From: Clostridia bacterium
Lineage (GTDB): Bacteria > Bacillota_A > Clostridia > Christensenellales > Aristaeellaceae
DNA: 64,000 nucleotides
Direction: 5' to 3'
NCBI GenBank assembly: GCA_017517815.1
Contig: JAFWYA010000068.1
Span: 24,037-88,036 of the forward strand
Shown here in pieces: positions 17,997 to 25,708 of this stretch. A program made the translations under genes and the position numbers. Every line of letters begins with the position of its first letter. Positions within the stretch are counted from its first letter, which is position 1. Under the pieces are notes generated by a model, which searched no databases, had not been told where the DNA came from, and saw only the letters and a program-made list of their open reading frames with translations.

Positions 17997-19295
17997 ATGA
18001 ATCCTGAAACTCTGTCTACCTTGATCCTGCTGGGCAGTTTCCTGATCATGATTCTTCTGCGATTCCCCATTGCCTACGCTGTAGGTATTTCTACTGTTCT
18101 GTGCATGGCCTCCATGGGTCAGAATCTCGTCAGCCTGCCGCAGCAGATGGTTAAGGGCGTGTGGTCCTTCTCTCTGATGGCGGTACCGTTTTTCATCACC
18201 ATGGGCGTGCTGATGGGAACAGGCGGTATATCCGACAAGCTGATTGCGCTTGCCAACTCGCTGGTTGGCTGGATGCGCGGCGGCCTGGCGATGGTCAACA
18301 TCGTGGCCAGCTACTTCTTCGGCGGCATTTCCGGTTCTGCCTCTGCCGACACGGCTTCTCTGGGCTCCATCCTCATCCCCATGATGGTCGACGAAGGCTA
18401 TGACCCCGACTTCTCCACCGCCGTTACCATCACCTCCTCCTGCGAGGGCCTGCTGGTGCCCCCGAGCCACAACATGGTCATCTACGCCACCACTGCCGGC
18501 GGTGTATCCGTTGGTGCTCTGTTCATGGCCGGCTATCTGCCGGGCGCTCTGCTGGCGCTGTCTCTGATGATTGGCTCCTACATTCTGTCTGTCAAGCACA
18601 ACTACCCCAAGGGCGCAAAGTTCTCCCTGAAGACCTTTGGCAAACAGATCGTTGACTCGTTCTGGGCGCTGGCTGCGGTGCTGATCGTTGTGGTAGGCGT
18701 TGTGGGCGGATTGTTCACCGCCACCGAGTCTGCCGCTATTGCCGTGGTTTACTCCCTGTTTGTATCCGTATTTATTTACAAGGGCATCAGCTGGAAGGGC
18801 GTATGGCAAAGCTTTGAAAAGTGTGTGGAAACGCTGGCCATCGTGCTGATCCTCATCGCCATGAGCGCGGCCTTCGGCAACTGCCTGACCCTGCTGCACG
18901 TGCCCGCCAAGGCTGCTCAGCTCATCACCAGCATTTCCAGCAATCCTGTGGTCATCATCCTGCTGCTTAACTGCATTCTGCTGTTCCTGGGCATGATCAT
19001 GGATATGGCGCCCATCATTCTGATCGCCACGCCCATCCTGCTGCCTGTGGCTACCAGCGTGGGCCTGCATCCCATTCAGTTCGGCATCATGATGGTGCTC
19101 AACTGCGGCATCGGCCTGCTCACCCCGCCTGTCGGCGCGGTGCTGTTCATCGGCTCTGCTGTGGCAAAGCGCCCCATGGAAAAGGTTGTCAAGGCGACCC
19201 TGCCCTTCTACCTGTGCATGATCATTGCGCTGCTGCTGATCTCCTTCGTTCCCCAGATCAGCCTGCTGCTGCCGCAGCTGACCGGCGCTCTGTAA
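17997..19295 (+). CDS. dctM: TRAP transporter large permease subunit (DctM family)
   Basis: A 432-residue polytopic protein of the DctM/ion-transporter superfamily with about 12 transmembrane segments. Typical features are the N-terminal LRFPIAYAVGIST, VPFFITMGVLMGTGG, the GSASADTASLGSILIPMM motif and the C-terminal GLLTPPVGAVLFIGSAVAK. It forms the Na+-coupled translocation channel for the substrate delivered by DctP. AAGGAGG lies within the end of dctQ, 10 bases before the ATG. A strong terminator follows. Confidence 0.95.
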   Translation: MNPETLSTLILLGSFLIMILLRFPIAYAVGISTVLCMASMGQNLVSLPQQMVKGVWSFSLMAVPFFITMGVLMGTGGISDKLIALANSLVGWMRGGLAMVNIVASYFFGGISGSASADTASLGSILIPMMVDEGYDPDFSTAVTITSSCEGLLVPPSHNMVIYATTAGGVSVGALFMAGYLPGALLALSLMIGSYILSVKHNYPKGAKFSLKTFGKQIVDSFWALAAVLIVVVGVVGGLFTATESAAIAVVYSLFVSVFIYKGISWKGVWQSFEKCVETLAIVLILIAMSAAFGNCLTLLHVPAKAAQLITSISSNPVVIILLLNCILLFLGMIMDMAPIILIATPILLPVATSVGLHPIQFGIMMVLNCGIGLLTPPVGAVLFIGSAVAKRPMEKVVKATLPFYLCMIIALLLISFVPQISLLLPQLTGAL

Positions 19296-19308
19296 TTTTG
19301 GGTATCTG

Positions 19309-19340
19309 CCCCGATCCCGCTTGCGGGACCGGGGTTTTTT
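19309..19340 (+). terminator. Terminator of the TRAP operon
   Basis: CCCCGATCCCGC pairs with GCGGGACCGGGG (one mismatch), with a 2-base loop, followed by six T. Confidence 0.9.
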
Positions 19341-19403
19341 GTTGCTTCTGGCAAATGTTCCACCGCGATACAACGCCAGAACATTTCCATAGGAGTACCA
19401 GAA

Positions 19404-19432
19404 TTGACATCTTGTGTCAGGCATGTTATCCT
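19404..19432 (+). promoter_or_regulatory. Promoter of the asd-dapA-dapB operon
   Basis: A perfect TTGACA (19404-19409), a 17-base spacer and TATCCT (19427-19432) predict a start near 19439, giving a leader of about 109 nt. Confidence 0.6.
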
Positions 19433-19465
19433 AAGCCCTGATGTGCTGCGTACAAGGCACGCGCA

Positions 19466-19512
19466 AGCTTTTCCAGCATAGAATGATAACGCGCGGCGCA
19501 TCGGGAAAAGCT
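19466..19512 (+). promoter_or_regulatory. Structured leader of the asd operon
   Basis: AGCTTTTCC (19466-19474) and GGAAAAGCT (19504-19512) form a perfect 9-bp long-range stem that encloses a GC-rich 29-base loop. The stem ends 35 bases before the asd start. The region is too short for a lysine riboswitch, and no known class was recognised. Confidence 0.4.
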
Positions 19513-19547
19513 GAATGTGTGCAAATATGGAAACGGAGGTTTCACAT

Positions 19548-20639
19548 ATGCAACAGTATCGTGTAGGCATTGTCGGCGCAACGGGCATGGTAGGCCAGCG
19601 CTTTGCGCTGCTTTTGAAGGACCATCCCTGGTTCAAGGTCACCTGTGTGGCGGCCAGCAGCCGCTCTGCAGGTAAAACATATGCCGAGGCCATAGGCAGC
19701 CGCTGGGCTTTTGAGGACACGCCCATTCCGGAGAACATTGCAAATCTGACCGTGCTGGACGCTGCGGAAGTGGAAAAGATCGCCGAGCTGGTGGACTTTG
19801 TGTTCTGCGCCGTTGATATGAAGAAGGATGAGATCCGCGCGCTGGAGGAACGCTATGCAAAGGCGGAGATTCCCGTCGTCAGCAACAACAGCGCTAACCG
19901 TCACACCCCCGATGTACCCATGCTGATCCCCGAGATCAACGGCGACCATGCTGCCATCATCGAAGCACAGCGCAAGCGTCTGGGCACCAAGGTCGGCTTT
20001 ATTGCCGTCAAGCCCAACTGCTCCATCCAGAGCTATGTGCCCGCCCTGTGGCCCCTGCGCGAGTTTGAGCCCGAGCAGGTCATGGTGTGCACCTATCAGG
20101 CCATCAGCGGCGCGGGCAAGACCTTCCGCACCTGGCCCGAAATGGTCGACAATGTCATTCCCTACATTGGCGGTGAAGACGAGAAGAGCGAGCGCGAACC
20201 GCTCAAAATTTTCGGCCATGTTGAAGGCGACGCTATTGTGGATGCTGCTGCGCCTGCCATCAGTGCGCAGTGCCTGCGCGTGGCCGCCAGCGACGGCCAC
20301 ATGGCTGCCGTGAGCGTGAAGTTCAAGAAGAAGCCCACCATGGAAGAGATCTTTGCGCGCTGGGAAAACTGCATGCCCCAGACCTACGGCCTGGACCTGC
20401 CTTCCGCTCCCCGCAAGTTCCTGCACTACTTTGAAGATCCCGCCCGTCCCCAGACCCGTCTGGACCGCGAGACCGAGGGCGGCATGGCCATCTGCATCGG
20501 CCGTCTGCGCGAGGACCCGGTGATGGATTACAAGTTTGTATGCCTCAGCCACAACACCCTGCGCGGTGCTGCCGGCGGCGGCGTGCTCAGCGCTGAATAC
20601 CTGTGCAAGATGGGCTACATTCCCAAGAAGGACGTCTGA
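19548..20639 (+). CDS. asd: Aspartate-semialdehyde dehydrogenase, archaeal/fungal-type
   Basis: A 363-residue enzyme that reduces L-aspartyl-4-phosphate to aspartate semialdehyde, the branch point to lysine/diaminopimelate, threonine and methionine. The NADP-binding start GATGMVGQRFALLLKDHPWF and the catalytic PNCS (about residue 155) are clear. The 'GQRF...HPWF' start and SERSAGK-like segment (here SSRSAGKTY) are typical of the archaeal/fungal class, not the common bacterial class (GATGAVG). The ATG at 19548 has GGAGG 8 bases upstream; 11 further in-frame residues upstream are unlikely. It starts an operon with dapA and dapB. Confidence 0.95.
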   Translation: MQQYRVGIVGATGMVGQRFALLLKDHPWFKVTCVAASSRSAGKTYAEAIGSRWAFEDTPIPENIANLTVLDAAEVEKIAELVDFVFCAVDMKKDEIRALEERYAKAEIPVVSNNSANRHTPDVPMLIPEINGDHAAIIEAQRKRLGTKVGFIAVKPNCSIQSYVPALWPLREFEPEQVMVCTYQAISGAGKTFRTWPEMVDNVIPYIGGEDEKSEREPLKIFGHVEGDAIVDAAAPAISAQCLRVAASDGHMAAVSVKFKKKPTMEEIFARWENCMPQTYGLDLPSAPRKFLHYFEDPARPQTRLDRETEGGMAICIGRLREDPVMDYKFVCLSHNTLRGAAGGGVLSAEYLCKMGYIPKKDV

Positions 20640-20662
20640 TTTTTTCAGGAGGCTGAATATCC

Positions 20663-21553
20663 ATGCGTGAGCCTTTGTTCCGTGGCAGCGCCACGGCGCT
20701 CATCACTCCCATGCGCGACGGCAAGGTAGACGTGGCGGCGCTCAACCGTCTGGTCTACATGCAAATCGCCGGCGGCACTTCGGCGCTGGTTGCCTGCGGC
20801 ACCACGGGCGAGCCCTCCACGCTTTCGGCGGAGGAACGCGAGCTGGTCGTGCGCGAAACCGTCGCTGCAGCCCGCGGGCAGATTCCTGTCATTTGCGGCA
20901 CAGGCAGCAATAACACGCAGGCGGTCATTGAAAATGAAAAGCGATTCCGTGACTTGGGCTGCGCGGCCCAGCTGGTGGTAACGCCCTATTACAACAAAAC
21001 CACGCAGGAGGGGCTCTACGCCCACTTCATGCACATCGCTGAAAACACTGAGCTGCCCATCATCGTGTACAACGTGCCGGGCCGCACCAATCTGGACATC
21101 GCTCCCGAGACGCTCAGCCGCCTTTGCGAAAGCGGCCGCTTCGTCGCCCTGAAGGAAAGCAGCTACGACCTGCCCCGGGTGATGGAAAAGATGAACGTCG
21201 TTGAGGGAAAGATGGACGTATACTGCGGCAATGACGACATGGTCTATCCCATGATGGCGCTGGGCGCACAGGGTGTGATCTCGGTTGCGTCCAACGTGGC
21301 CCCGATGCTGATGAGCGATATGACTGAAAGCTGGCTGCACGGCGATCACGACCGTGCACGCAAGCTGCAGTTGGAAGCGCTGCCGCTGGTGCGTGCGCTG
21401 TTTAACGAGGTCAGCCCCATCCCTTGCAAGTTCGCCATGGCACTCATGGGACTTTGCGACGAGGAAATGCGTCTGCCGCTGATTCCTGCCGGTGAAAAAA
21501 CCCGCGAAATGATGCGCAGCGCGCTCAGCGGCCTGCAGCTCATTCAGAACTGA
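20663..21553 (+). CDS. dapA: 4-hydroxy-tetrahydrodipicolinate synthase
   Basis: A 296-residue TIM-barrel aldolase that condenses aspartate semialdehyde with pyruvate. The ACGTTGEPSTLS motif holds the catalytic Thr pair, YYNKTTQEGL and VYNVPGRTNLD surround the active-site Tyr and Arg, and VALKESS carries the Schiff-base Lys. Length is standard. AGGAGG lies about 9 bases before the ATG and 24 bases separate it from asd, so it is the second gene of the diaminopimelate operon. Confidence 0.96.
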   Translation: MREPLFRGSATALITPMRDGKVDVAALNRLVYMQIAGGTSALVACGTTGEPSTLSAEERELVVRETVAAARGQIPVICGTGSNNTQAVIENEKRFRDLGCAAQLVVTPYYNKTTQEGLYAHFMHIAENTELPIIVYNVPGRTNLDIAPETLSRLCESGRFVALKESSYDLPRVMEKMNVVEGKMDVYCGNDDMVYPMMALGAQGVISVASNVAPMLMSDMTESWLHGDHDRARKLQLEALPLVRALFNEVSPIPCKFAMALMGLCDEEMRLPLIPAGEKTREMMRSALSGLQLIQN

Positions 21554-21566
21554 CGGAGGATAAACC

Positions 21567-22325
21567 ATGCAAATGATCATTGGCGGCGCTCTGGGCCGCA
21601 TGGGCCGCGAGCTCTCCCTTGCGGCAGAGGCCGCGGGCGTAGGCATTGCCTGCGGCGTGGACGTTGCCTATACCGGGCAGCCCGTGTGCTATCCGGTGGT
21701 CACCGGCTTTGAACAGGTGAAGGAAACGGCGGACGTGATTGTGGACTTTTCCCGTCCGGAAGCGCTGCCGGAGCTTTTGAAGCTGGCAGTGGACAACAAA
21801 ATGCCCGTGGTGCTGTGCGCCACGGGCTATACCGATGAGGAAATCGCCATGATCGGCGAGGCGGCGGAGCATATTCCGGTGCTGCGCAGCGCCAATATGA
21901 GCCTTGGTGTCAACGTGCTGTGCGAACTGGTTCGCATGGCGGCGCGCACGCTGGAGGGCTTTGACATCGAGATCGTCGAAAAGCATCACCGCATGAAGGT
22001 GGACAGCCCCAGCGGTACTGCGCTCATGCTCTATGATGCGGCGCAAAAGGAAAAAGGCCCCGAAACGGAGCCTTTGTACGGGCGCTATGGCCGCACTCAA
22101 AAGCGTACGGATGGTGAAATCGGCATCCATGCGGTGCGCGGCGGCACAGTGACCGGCGAGCACGAGGTGGGCTTCTACGGCAACGGCGAGCAGGTGGTGC
22201 TTACGCACCGTGCTGAAAACCGTGCGCTGTTTGCACAGGGTGCGCTGAAGGCTGCACGCTGGCTGGCGGACAAGCCTGCCGGGCTTTACTCCATGCGCGA
22301 CGTCGTGCTGGCGATGCTGGGTTAA
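21567..22325 (+). CDS. dapB: 4-hydroxy-tetrahydrodipicolinate reductase
   Basis: A 252-residue NAD(P)H-dependent reductase acting after DapA. Signatures are the N-terminal GALGRMGREL dinucleotide-binding loop and EKHHRMKVDSPSGTALML, which holds the catalytic His pair and Lys. The C-terminal GEHEVGFYGNGEQVVLTHRAENR is also typical. GGAGG lies 7 bases before the ATG; the gap to dapA is 13 bases. The TAA overlaps the stop of the converging XRE regulator gene, and no clear plus-strand terminator is seen before it. Confidence 0.96.
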   Translation: MQMIIGGALGRMGRELSLAAEAAGVGIACGVDVAYTGQPVCYPVVTGFEQVKETADVIVDFSRPEALPELLKLAVDNKMPVVLCATGYTDEEIAMIGEAAEHIPVLRSANMSLGVNVLCELVRMAARTLEGFDIEIVEKHHRMKVDSPSGTALMLYDAAQKEKGPETEPLYGRYGRTQKRTDGEIGIHAVRGGTVTGEHEVGFYGNGEQVVLTHRAENRALFAQGALKAARWLADKPAGLYSMRDVVLAMLG

Positions 22326-22669
22326 TCTTCCTGCTCAGGCTGCTCGGGCACAGGGGCATTCCATTTATCCAGCTGCCCCTGCAGCGCGCTGAGGATCTCC
22401 TGCATGGCGGTGCGCTGATTTGCGTTGAGATGGTGAGGGATGGAAGCCTTTTCCACAGAGGTAAGGCTGTCGGCAAGCAGAAAATCTGCCGATACGTCCA
22501 TCACATTGGCCAGTTCCACCAGCGTGTCAATGCTGGACTTTCGCGAACCGCGCTCGATATGGCCAATAAAGGACGTGCTTACACCGATGGCCTCGGCCAA
22601 CTGCTCCTGCGTCCAGCCCATGGCTTTGCGCTTGTTGCGGATTCGGTTTCCCAGAAGAATATAATCCAT
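22322..22669 (-). CDS. XRE-family helix-turn-helix regulator
   Basis: A 115-residue DNA-binding protein. Residues 5-62 form an XRE/Cro-type domain: GNRIRNKRKAMGWTQEQLA then IGVSTSFIGHIERGSRKSS, the recognition helix region. The C-terminal 50 residues are polar and probably serve in dimerisation. The ATG at 22669 is preceded by AAAGGAA. It converges on dapB with overlapping stop codons. Its target is unknown; DegV lies upstream on the same strand. Confidence 0.9.
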   Translation of the reverse strand: MDYILLGNRIRNKRKAMGWTQEQLAEAIGVSTSFIGHIERGSRKSSIDTLVELANVMDVSADFLLADSLTSVEKASIPHHLNANQRTAMQEILSALQGQLDKWNAPVPEQPEQED

Positions 22670-22798
22670 ATGACCATTCCTTTCCGGAACCTGAACAGAA
22701 GGGGTTGTGTGGTTGTTATCTTACCCCAAAAACCGCAAAACAGACAGCGACTATAAGAAATATAAAATTCTGTTTGTAGCAATATAAAATAACAAAAA

Positions 22799-22833
22799 GA
22801 AACCTGCTGTTTCCGCTTGGAACAGCAGGTTTC
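22799..22833 (-). terminator. Terminator after the DegV gene
   Basis: GAAACCTGCTGTT pairs perfectly with AACAGCAGGTTTC across 9 bases; on the minus strand a TTTTTG run follows the stem. Confidence 0.85.
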
Positions 22834-22857
22834 TTTCAATTGGGTTTCTTTCAATTG
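22828..22857. repeat. Exact 15-bp tandem duplication
   Basis: GGTTTCTTTCAATTG occurs twice in direct succession (22828-22842, 22843-22857), between the DegV stop and the terminator stem and partly inside it. It looks like a recent slippage duplication. Confidence 0.85.
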
Positions 22858-22859
22858 TT

Positions 22860-23738
22860 TCAGCAGGGACGCTCCTTGCCGAAGTAGCATACGGCAACGG
22901 TGCCGGGGCCGCAGTGAGCGCCGATGACCGGACCGACATACCAGGTTTGGATCTCAGGCAGGTCGGGCAGTTTTTCACGCAGCTGCTTTTCCACGCGGGC
23001 GGCGTCCTCGGGAGCATCGGCATGGATGATGACCGGCATGGCATTAGCGGGATCGTCGATGTTTTCAACCGCTTTGTCCACGATCAGGCGCAGGGCGCTC
23101 TTGCGGCCGCGCACCTTGTCGGTGCTGACCAGCTTGCCCTCTTTGTTTTCGGTGATGATGGGCTTGAGATCCAGCAGGGTACCCATGGTGGCGGCCATCG
23201 CGCCGATGCGGCCGCCGCGGCGCAGATACTTCAGGTCGTCAACGGTGAACCACGCCTGGGCGCGGAATTTGTTGTCCTCCACCCACTGGGCCACTTCTTC
23301 CATGGTTTTGCCCTGGCGGTACAGCTCATGCGCCTTAAGGATGAGGATGGCCTGCGGAGCGGAAATGCTGAGCGTGTCCACCACGATCATTTTACGCTCG
23401 GGATACTTTTCAAGCAGCTCTTCGCGGGCGGCGTAGATGTTGTTGATGGTGCCGGACAGCTGGCTGGAGAAGGCGATGAACAGAATGTCCTGCCCGCGCT
23501 CAAAAATGGGCTCGAAGATCTCCAGATACGCGCCCAGAGGCAGCAGCGACGTGCTGGGCGCAGCGCCTGCGCGCATGTTGTCAAAGTAGGCTTTCTGTCC
23601 GCCGGAACGGCCCAAATCATCGGGGTACTCCTTACCCTCGAGAATATAGGGCATGTAAACCATGGCAATGTCCAGCTCGTCCACATAGCTGAAGGGAAGG
23701 TCAGAATCCGAATCGGTCATAAAAACATAGGGATTCAT
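22860..23738 (-). CDS. DegV family fatty-acid-binding protein
   Basis: A 292-residue DegV protein. Family marks are the N-terminal FMTDSDSDLP (usually TDSxxDLP), the SQLSGTINNIYAARE segment with the Ser that binds the acyl carboxylate, VVDTLSISAPQAIL, LKYLRRGGRIG and the C-terminal GPVIGAHCGPGTVAV. DegV (FakB) proteins bind fatty acids so that a FakA kinase can phosphorylate them for phospholipid synthesis; no fakA is in view. AGGAGG lies 8 bases before the ATG, with a good promoter upstream. Confidence 0.94.
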   Translation of the reverse strand: MNPYVFMTDSDSDLPFSYVDELDIAMVYMPYILEGKEYPDDLGRSGGQKAYFDNMRAGAAPSTSLLPLGAYLEIFEPIFERGQDILFIAFSSQLSGTINNIYAAREELLEKYPERKMIVVDTLSISAPQAILILKAHELYRQGKTMEEVAQWVEDNKFRAQAWFTVDDLKYLRRGGRIGAMAATMGTLLDLKPIITENKEGKLVSTDKVRGRKSALRLIVDKAVENIDDPANAMPVIIHADAPEDAARVEKQLREKLPDLPEIQTWYVGPVIGAHCGPGTVAVCYFGKERPC

Positions 23739-23801
23739 TCGTTTGTCCTCCTTGCGAAAGATGGAACCAATCGGCTCCGATAAAGAAAATAAAGCACAGT
23801 T

Positions 23802-23830
23802 ATTTTACCCTTTTTGAGATTGTTTTGCAA
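23802..23830 (-). promoter_or_regulatory. Promoter of the DegV gene
   Basis: Minus strand: TTGCAA (23830-23825), 17-base spacer, TAAAAT (23807-23802). Confidence 0.6.
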
Positions 23831-23869
23831 GTGGCATGCATGGACACAGCAAAAGTGCAGAAAAAAGCG

Positions 23870-23899
23870 TTGCGCAGGATGGGTTGGATGGGGTATAGT
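23870..23899 (+). promoter_or_regulatory. Promoter of the DMT exporter gene
   Basis: TTGCGC (23870-23875), 18-base spacer, TATAGT (23894-23899), 35 bases before the ATG. It is divergent from the DegV promoter. Confidence 0.45.
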
Positions 23900-23933
23900 G
23901 TGTACTGTTACACAAACGGAAAGGGCTGACGGC

Positions 23934-24812
23934 ATGAACCGTAAACTGAGAGCCAATCTTTTATTGGTACTTACAGCATTCATCTGGGGCGTGGCCTTCG
24001 TGGCGCAGGACGTGGCGGCTGATGCGGTGCCCCCGCTCACCTTTAACGGCCTGCGCATGACGCTGGCGGCGCTGGCCATGCTGCCCACCGTGTTTTTGAC
24101 GGGCCGCCGCACACAGACAAAGATGGACGCCCCCGCCCGCAGGCAGCTGTGGCTGGGCGGCGCATGCTGCGGTGTGATGCTGGCGCTGGGCAGCGCGTTT
24201 CAGCAGCTGGGTATCACCCTTGGAACAGGCGCAGGCAAGGCCGGGTTTATCACGGCGCTTTACATTGTGCTGGTGCCGCTGATGGGCATTTTCTGGGGCA
24301 GGCGCATCGGCAAAATGGTGTGGATCGCCGTTGCCCTCAGCGTAACAGGCCTGTACTTCCTGTGCATGCAGGGCAGCTTTTCCATCGACCCGGGCGACGG
24401 CATGCTCATTCTGTGCGCGCTGAGCTATTCCGGTCACATTCTGGTGGTGGACTACTTCAGCCGCCGGACCGACTGCGTGAAGATGAGCTGCATTCAGTTT
24501 GCAGTATGCGCGCTCATCTGCCTGCTGGGAGCCGCCGCGCTGGAACAGCCTTCCTGGAACGGCGTGATAAAGAGCGTTGTTCCCATCCTGTATGCGGGCG
24601 TGCTCAGCGGCGCAGTGGGCTATACATTGCAGATCCTTGCCCAGCGCGACGCGGAACCCACCATTGCTTCGCTTTTGATGTCGCTGGAAAGCGTGTTTGC
24701 CGTGCTGGCAGGCTGGGTCCTGCTGGGGGACGCCCTCAGCCTGCGCGAGCTGACCGGCTGCGTGCTGATGATGGGCGGTATCGTGCTGGCGCAGCTGCCT
24801 GAAAAACAATAA
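23934..24812 (+). CDS. EamA/DMT superfamily exporter
   Basis: A 292-residue protein with ten predicted transmembrane helices made of two EamA halves. The first half begins NLLLVLTAFIWGVAFVAQ and the second carries GVLSGAVGYTLQILAQRDAEPTIASLLMSLESVFA, the classic drug/metabolite-transporter pattern. Such proteins export amino acids, nucleosides or drugs; no substrate is indicated. The ATG at 23934 follows AAAGGG; upstream in-frame codons overlap the promoter and are rejected. A terminator follows. Confidence 0.92.
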   Translation: MNRKLRANLLLVLTAFIWGVAFVAQDVAADAVPPLTFNGLRMTLAALAMLPTVFLTGRRTQTKMDAPARRQLWLGGACCGVMLALGSAFQQLGITLGTGAGKAGFITALYIVLVPLMGIFWGRRIGKMVWIAVALSVTGLYFLCMQGSFSIDPGDGMLILCALSYSGHILVVDYFSRRTDCVKMSCIQFAVCALICLLGAAALEQPSWNGVIKSVVPILYAGVLSGAVGYTLQILAQRDAEPTIASLLMSLESVFAVLAGWVLLGDALSLRELTGCVLMMGGIVLAQLPEKQ

Positions 24813-24818
24813 GAAAAT

Positions 24819-24842
24819 AACGCTTTGCGGTTGCAAAGCGTT
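24819..24842 (+). terminator. Terminator after the DMT exporter
   Basis: AACGCTTTGC pairs perfectly with GCAAAGCGTT over a GGTT loop, followed by TCTTTTTG. Its right arm overlaps the -35 box of the next gene. Confidence 0.85.
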
Positions 24843-24859
24843 TCTTTTTGCAGTATAAT
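24831..24859 (+). promoter_or_regulatory. Promoter of DUF134-NifX gene, overlapping a terminator
   Basis: TTGCAA (24831-24836), 17-base spacer, consensus TATAAT (24854-24859). The -35 hexamer lies in the loop and right arm of the preceding terminator hairpin. Confidence 0.65.
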
Positions 24860-24891
24860 CGACATATGACGGAAATGAAAGGAGGGCTTCC

Positions 24892-25668
24892 ATGCCCAGA
24901 CCGCGCCGCTGCCGCCGAATCTGCCGCGAGCCCGAGTATGTACAGTTTATACCCGACGGCATTGCATCAGAAGACACAGTCACGCTGCTTTTGGATGAGT
25001 TTGAGGCCATCCGTCTTGTGGATCATCTGTGCATGACCCATGAACAGTGTGCTGCTCTGATGGATGTTTCGCGCACCACGGTTACGGAGATCTACGAGCG
25101 CGCACGACGTAAGGTGGCCGACTGTCTGGTCAATGGCAAGCGCCTGTACATTGCCGGCGGAGAATATCGTTTGTGCAATGGTTCCGCCCAATGCCCGCGT
25201 CATGTGAACGGGCAGACTTTGATACCAGTTGAGAAAGGAGAAAGGTTTATGAGAATTGCAGTAACGTATGAAAACGGAAATGTCTTCCAGCATTTTGGCC
25301 ATACGACCCATTTTGCTTTGTATGATTGTGAGGACGGACAAATCGTATCCAGCGTGGTAGTGCCCACACTGGGCAGCGGCCACGGCGCGCTGGCGGGCTT
25401 CCTGAAGAACAGTCGCGTGGACGTGTTGATCTGCGGCGGCATCGGCGGCGGAGCACAGCAGGCGCTGAAAGAGGCTGGCATCCAGCTCTATGGCGGCGTG
25501 CAGGGCGAATGCCAGGCGGCTGTCGAGGCTTTTGTGGCCGGTAAGCTGAACTATGACCCGGACGCCCGCTGCGATCACCACGATCACGGCGAACACACCT
25601 GCGGTGAGCACACTTGCGGTGAGCACACCTGCGGTGGGCACGATCGCGGAGGCAGCTGCCATCACTGA
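24892..25668 (+). CDS. DUF134 / NifX-NifB-like dinitrogenase-cofactor-binding fusion protein with Cys-His tail
   Basis: A 258-residue three-part protein. Residues 1-95 match DUF134, a small helix-turn-helix-like domain (MPRPRRCRRICREPEYVQF; LLLDEFEAIRLVDHL; MDVSRTTVTEIYERAR). Residues about 118-220 resemble the NifX/NifB-C dinitrogenase iron-molybdenum cofactor-binding fold (MRIAVTYENGNVFQHFGHTTHFALYD; GHGALAGFL; VLICGGIGGGAQQALKEAGI). The last 35 residues form a His/Cys-rich tail with three GEHTC units. Non-diazotrophs carry such proteins near Mrp/ApbC iron-sulfur carriers; none is adjacent here. The whole suggests a metal- or cluster-sensing regulator. GGAGGG lies 6 bases before the ATG. 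Confidence 0.88.
   Translation: MPRPRRCRRICREPEYVQFIPDGIASEDTVTLLLDEFEAIRLVDHLCMTHEQCAALMDVSRTTVTEIYERARRKVADCLVNGKRLYIAGGEYRLCNGSAQCPRHVNGQTLIPVEKGERFMRIAVTYENGNVFQHFGHTTHFALYDCEDGQIVSSVVVPTLGSGHGALAGFLKNSRVDVLICGGIGGGAQQALKEAGIQLYGGVQGECQAAVEAFVAGKLNYDPDARCDHHDHGEHTCGEHTCGEHTCGGHDRGGSCHH
25588..25632 (+). repeat. Three tandem 15-bp in-frame units encoding GEHTC
   Basis: Units 25588-25602, 25603-25617 and 25618-25632 each encode Gly-Glu-His-Thr-Cys and differ only at synonymous sites. A degenerate fourth unit (GGHDR) follows. The repeat builds a potential metal-binding tail. Confidence 0.9.
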
Positions 25669-25674
25669 TCATAT

Positions 25675-25705
25675 AAAAACACCTTCCAATGCGGAAGGTG
25701 TTTTT
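25675..25705. terminator. Bidirectional terminator
   Basis: AAAAACACCTTCC pairs perfectly with GGAAGGTGTTTTT over AATGC, between the DUF134-NifX gene and the converging MATE gene. Confidence 0.92.
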
Positions 25706-25708
25706 GGT

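Noticed and set aside
19440..19547. Lysine riboswitch before asd
   Set aside because: The leader is too short and I do not see the conserved five-helix core; kept only as an unknown structured leader.
25588..25632. Short direct repeats considered as a CRISPR or VNTR element
   Set aside because: The units are 15 bp, contiguous, without spacers and in frame; they encode a Cys/His protein tail.
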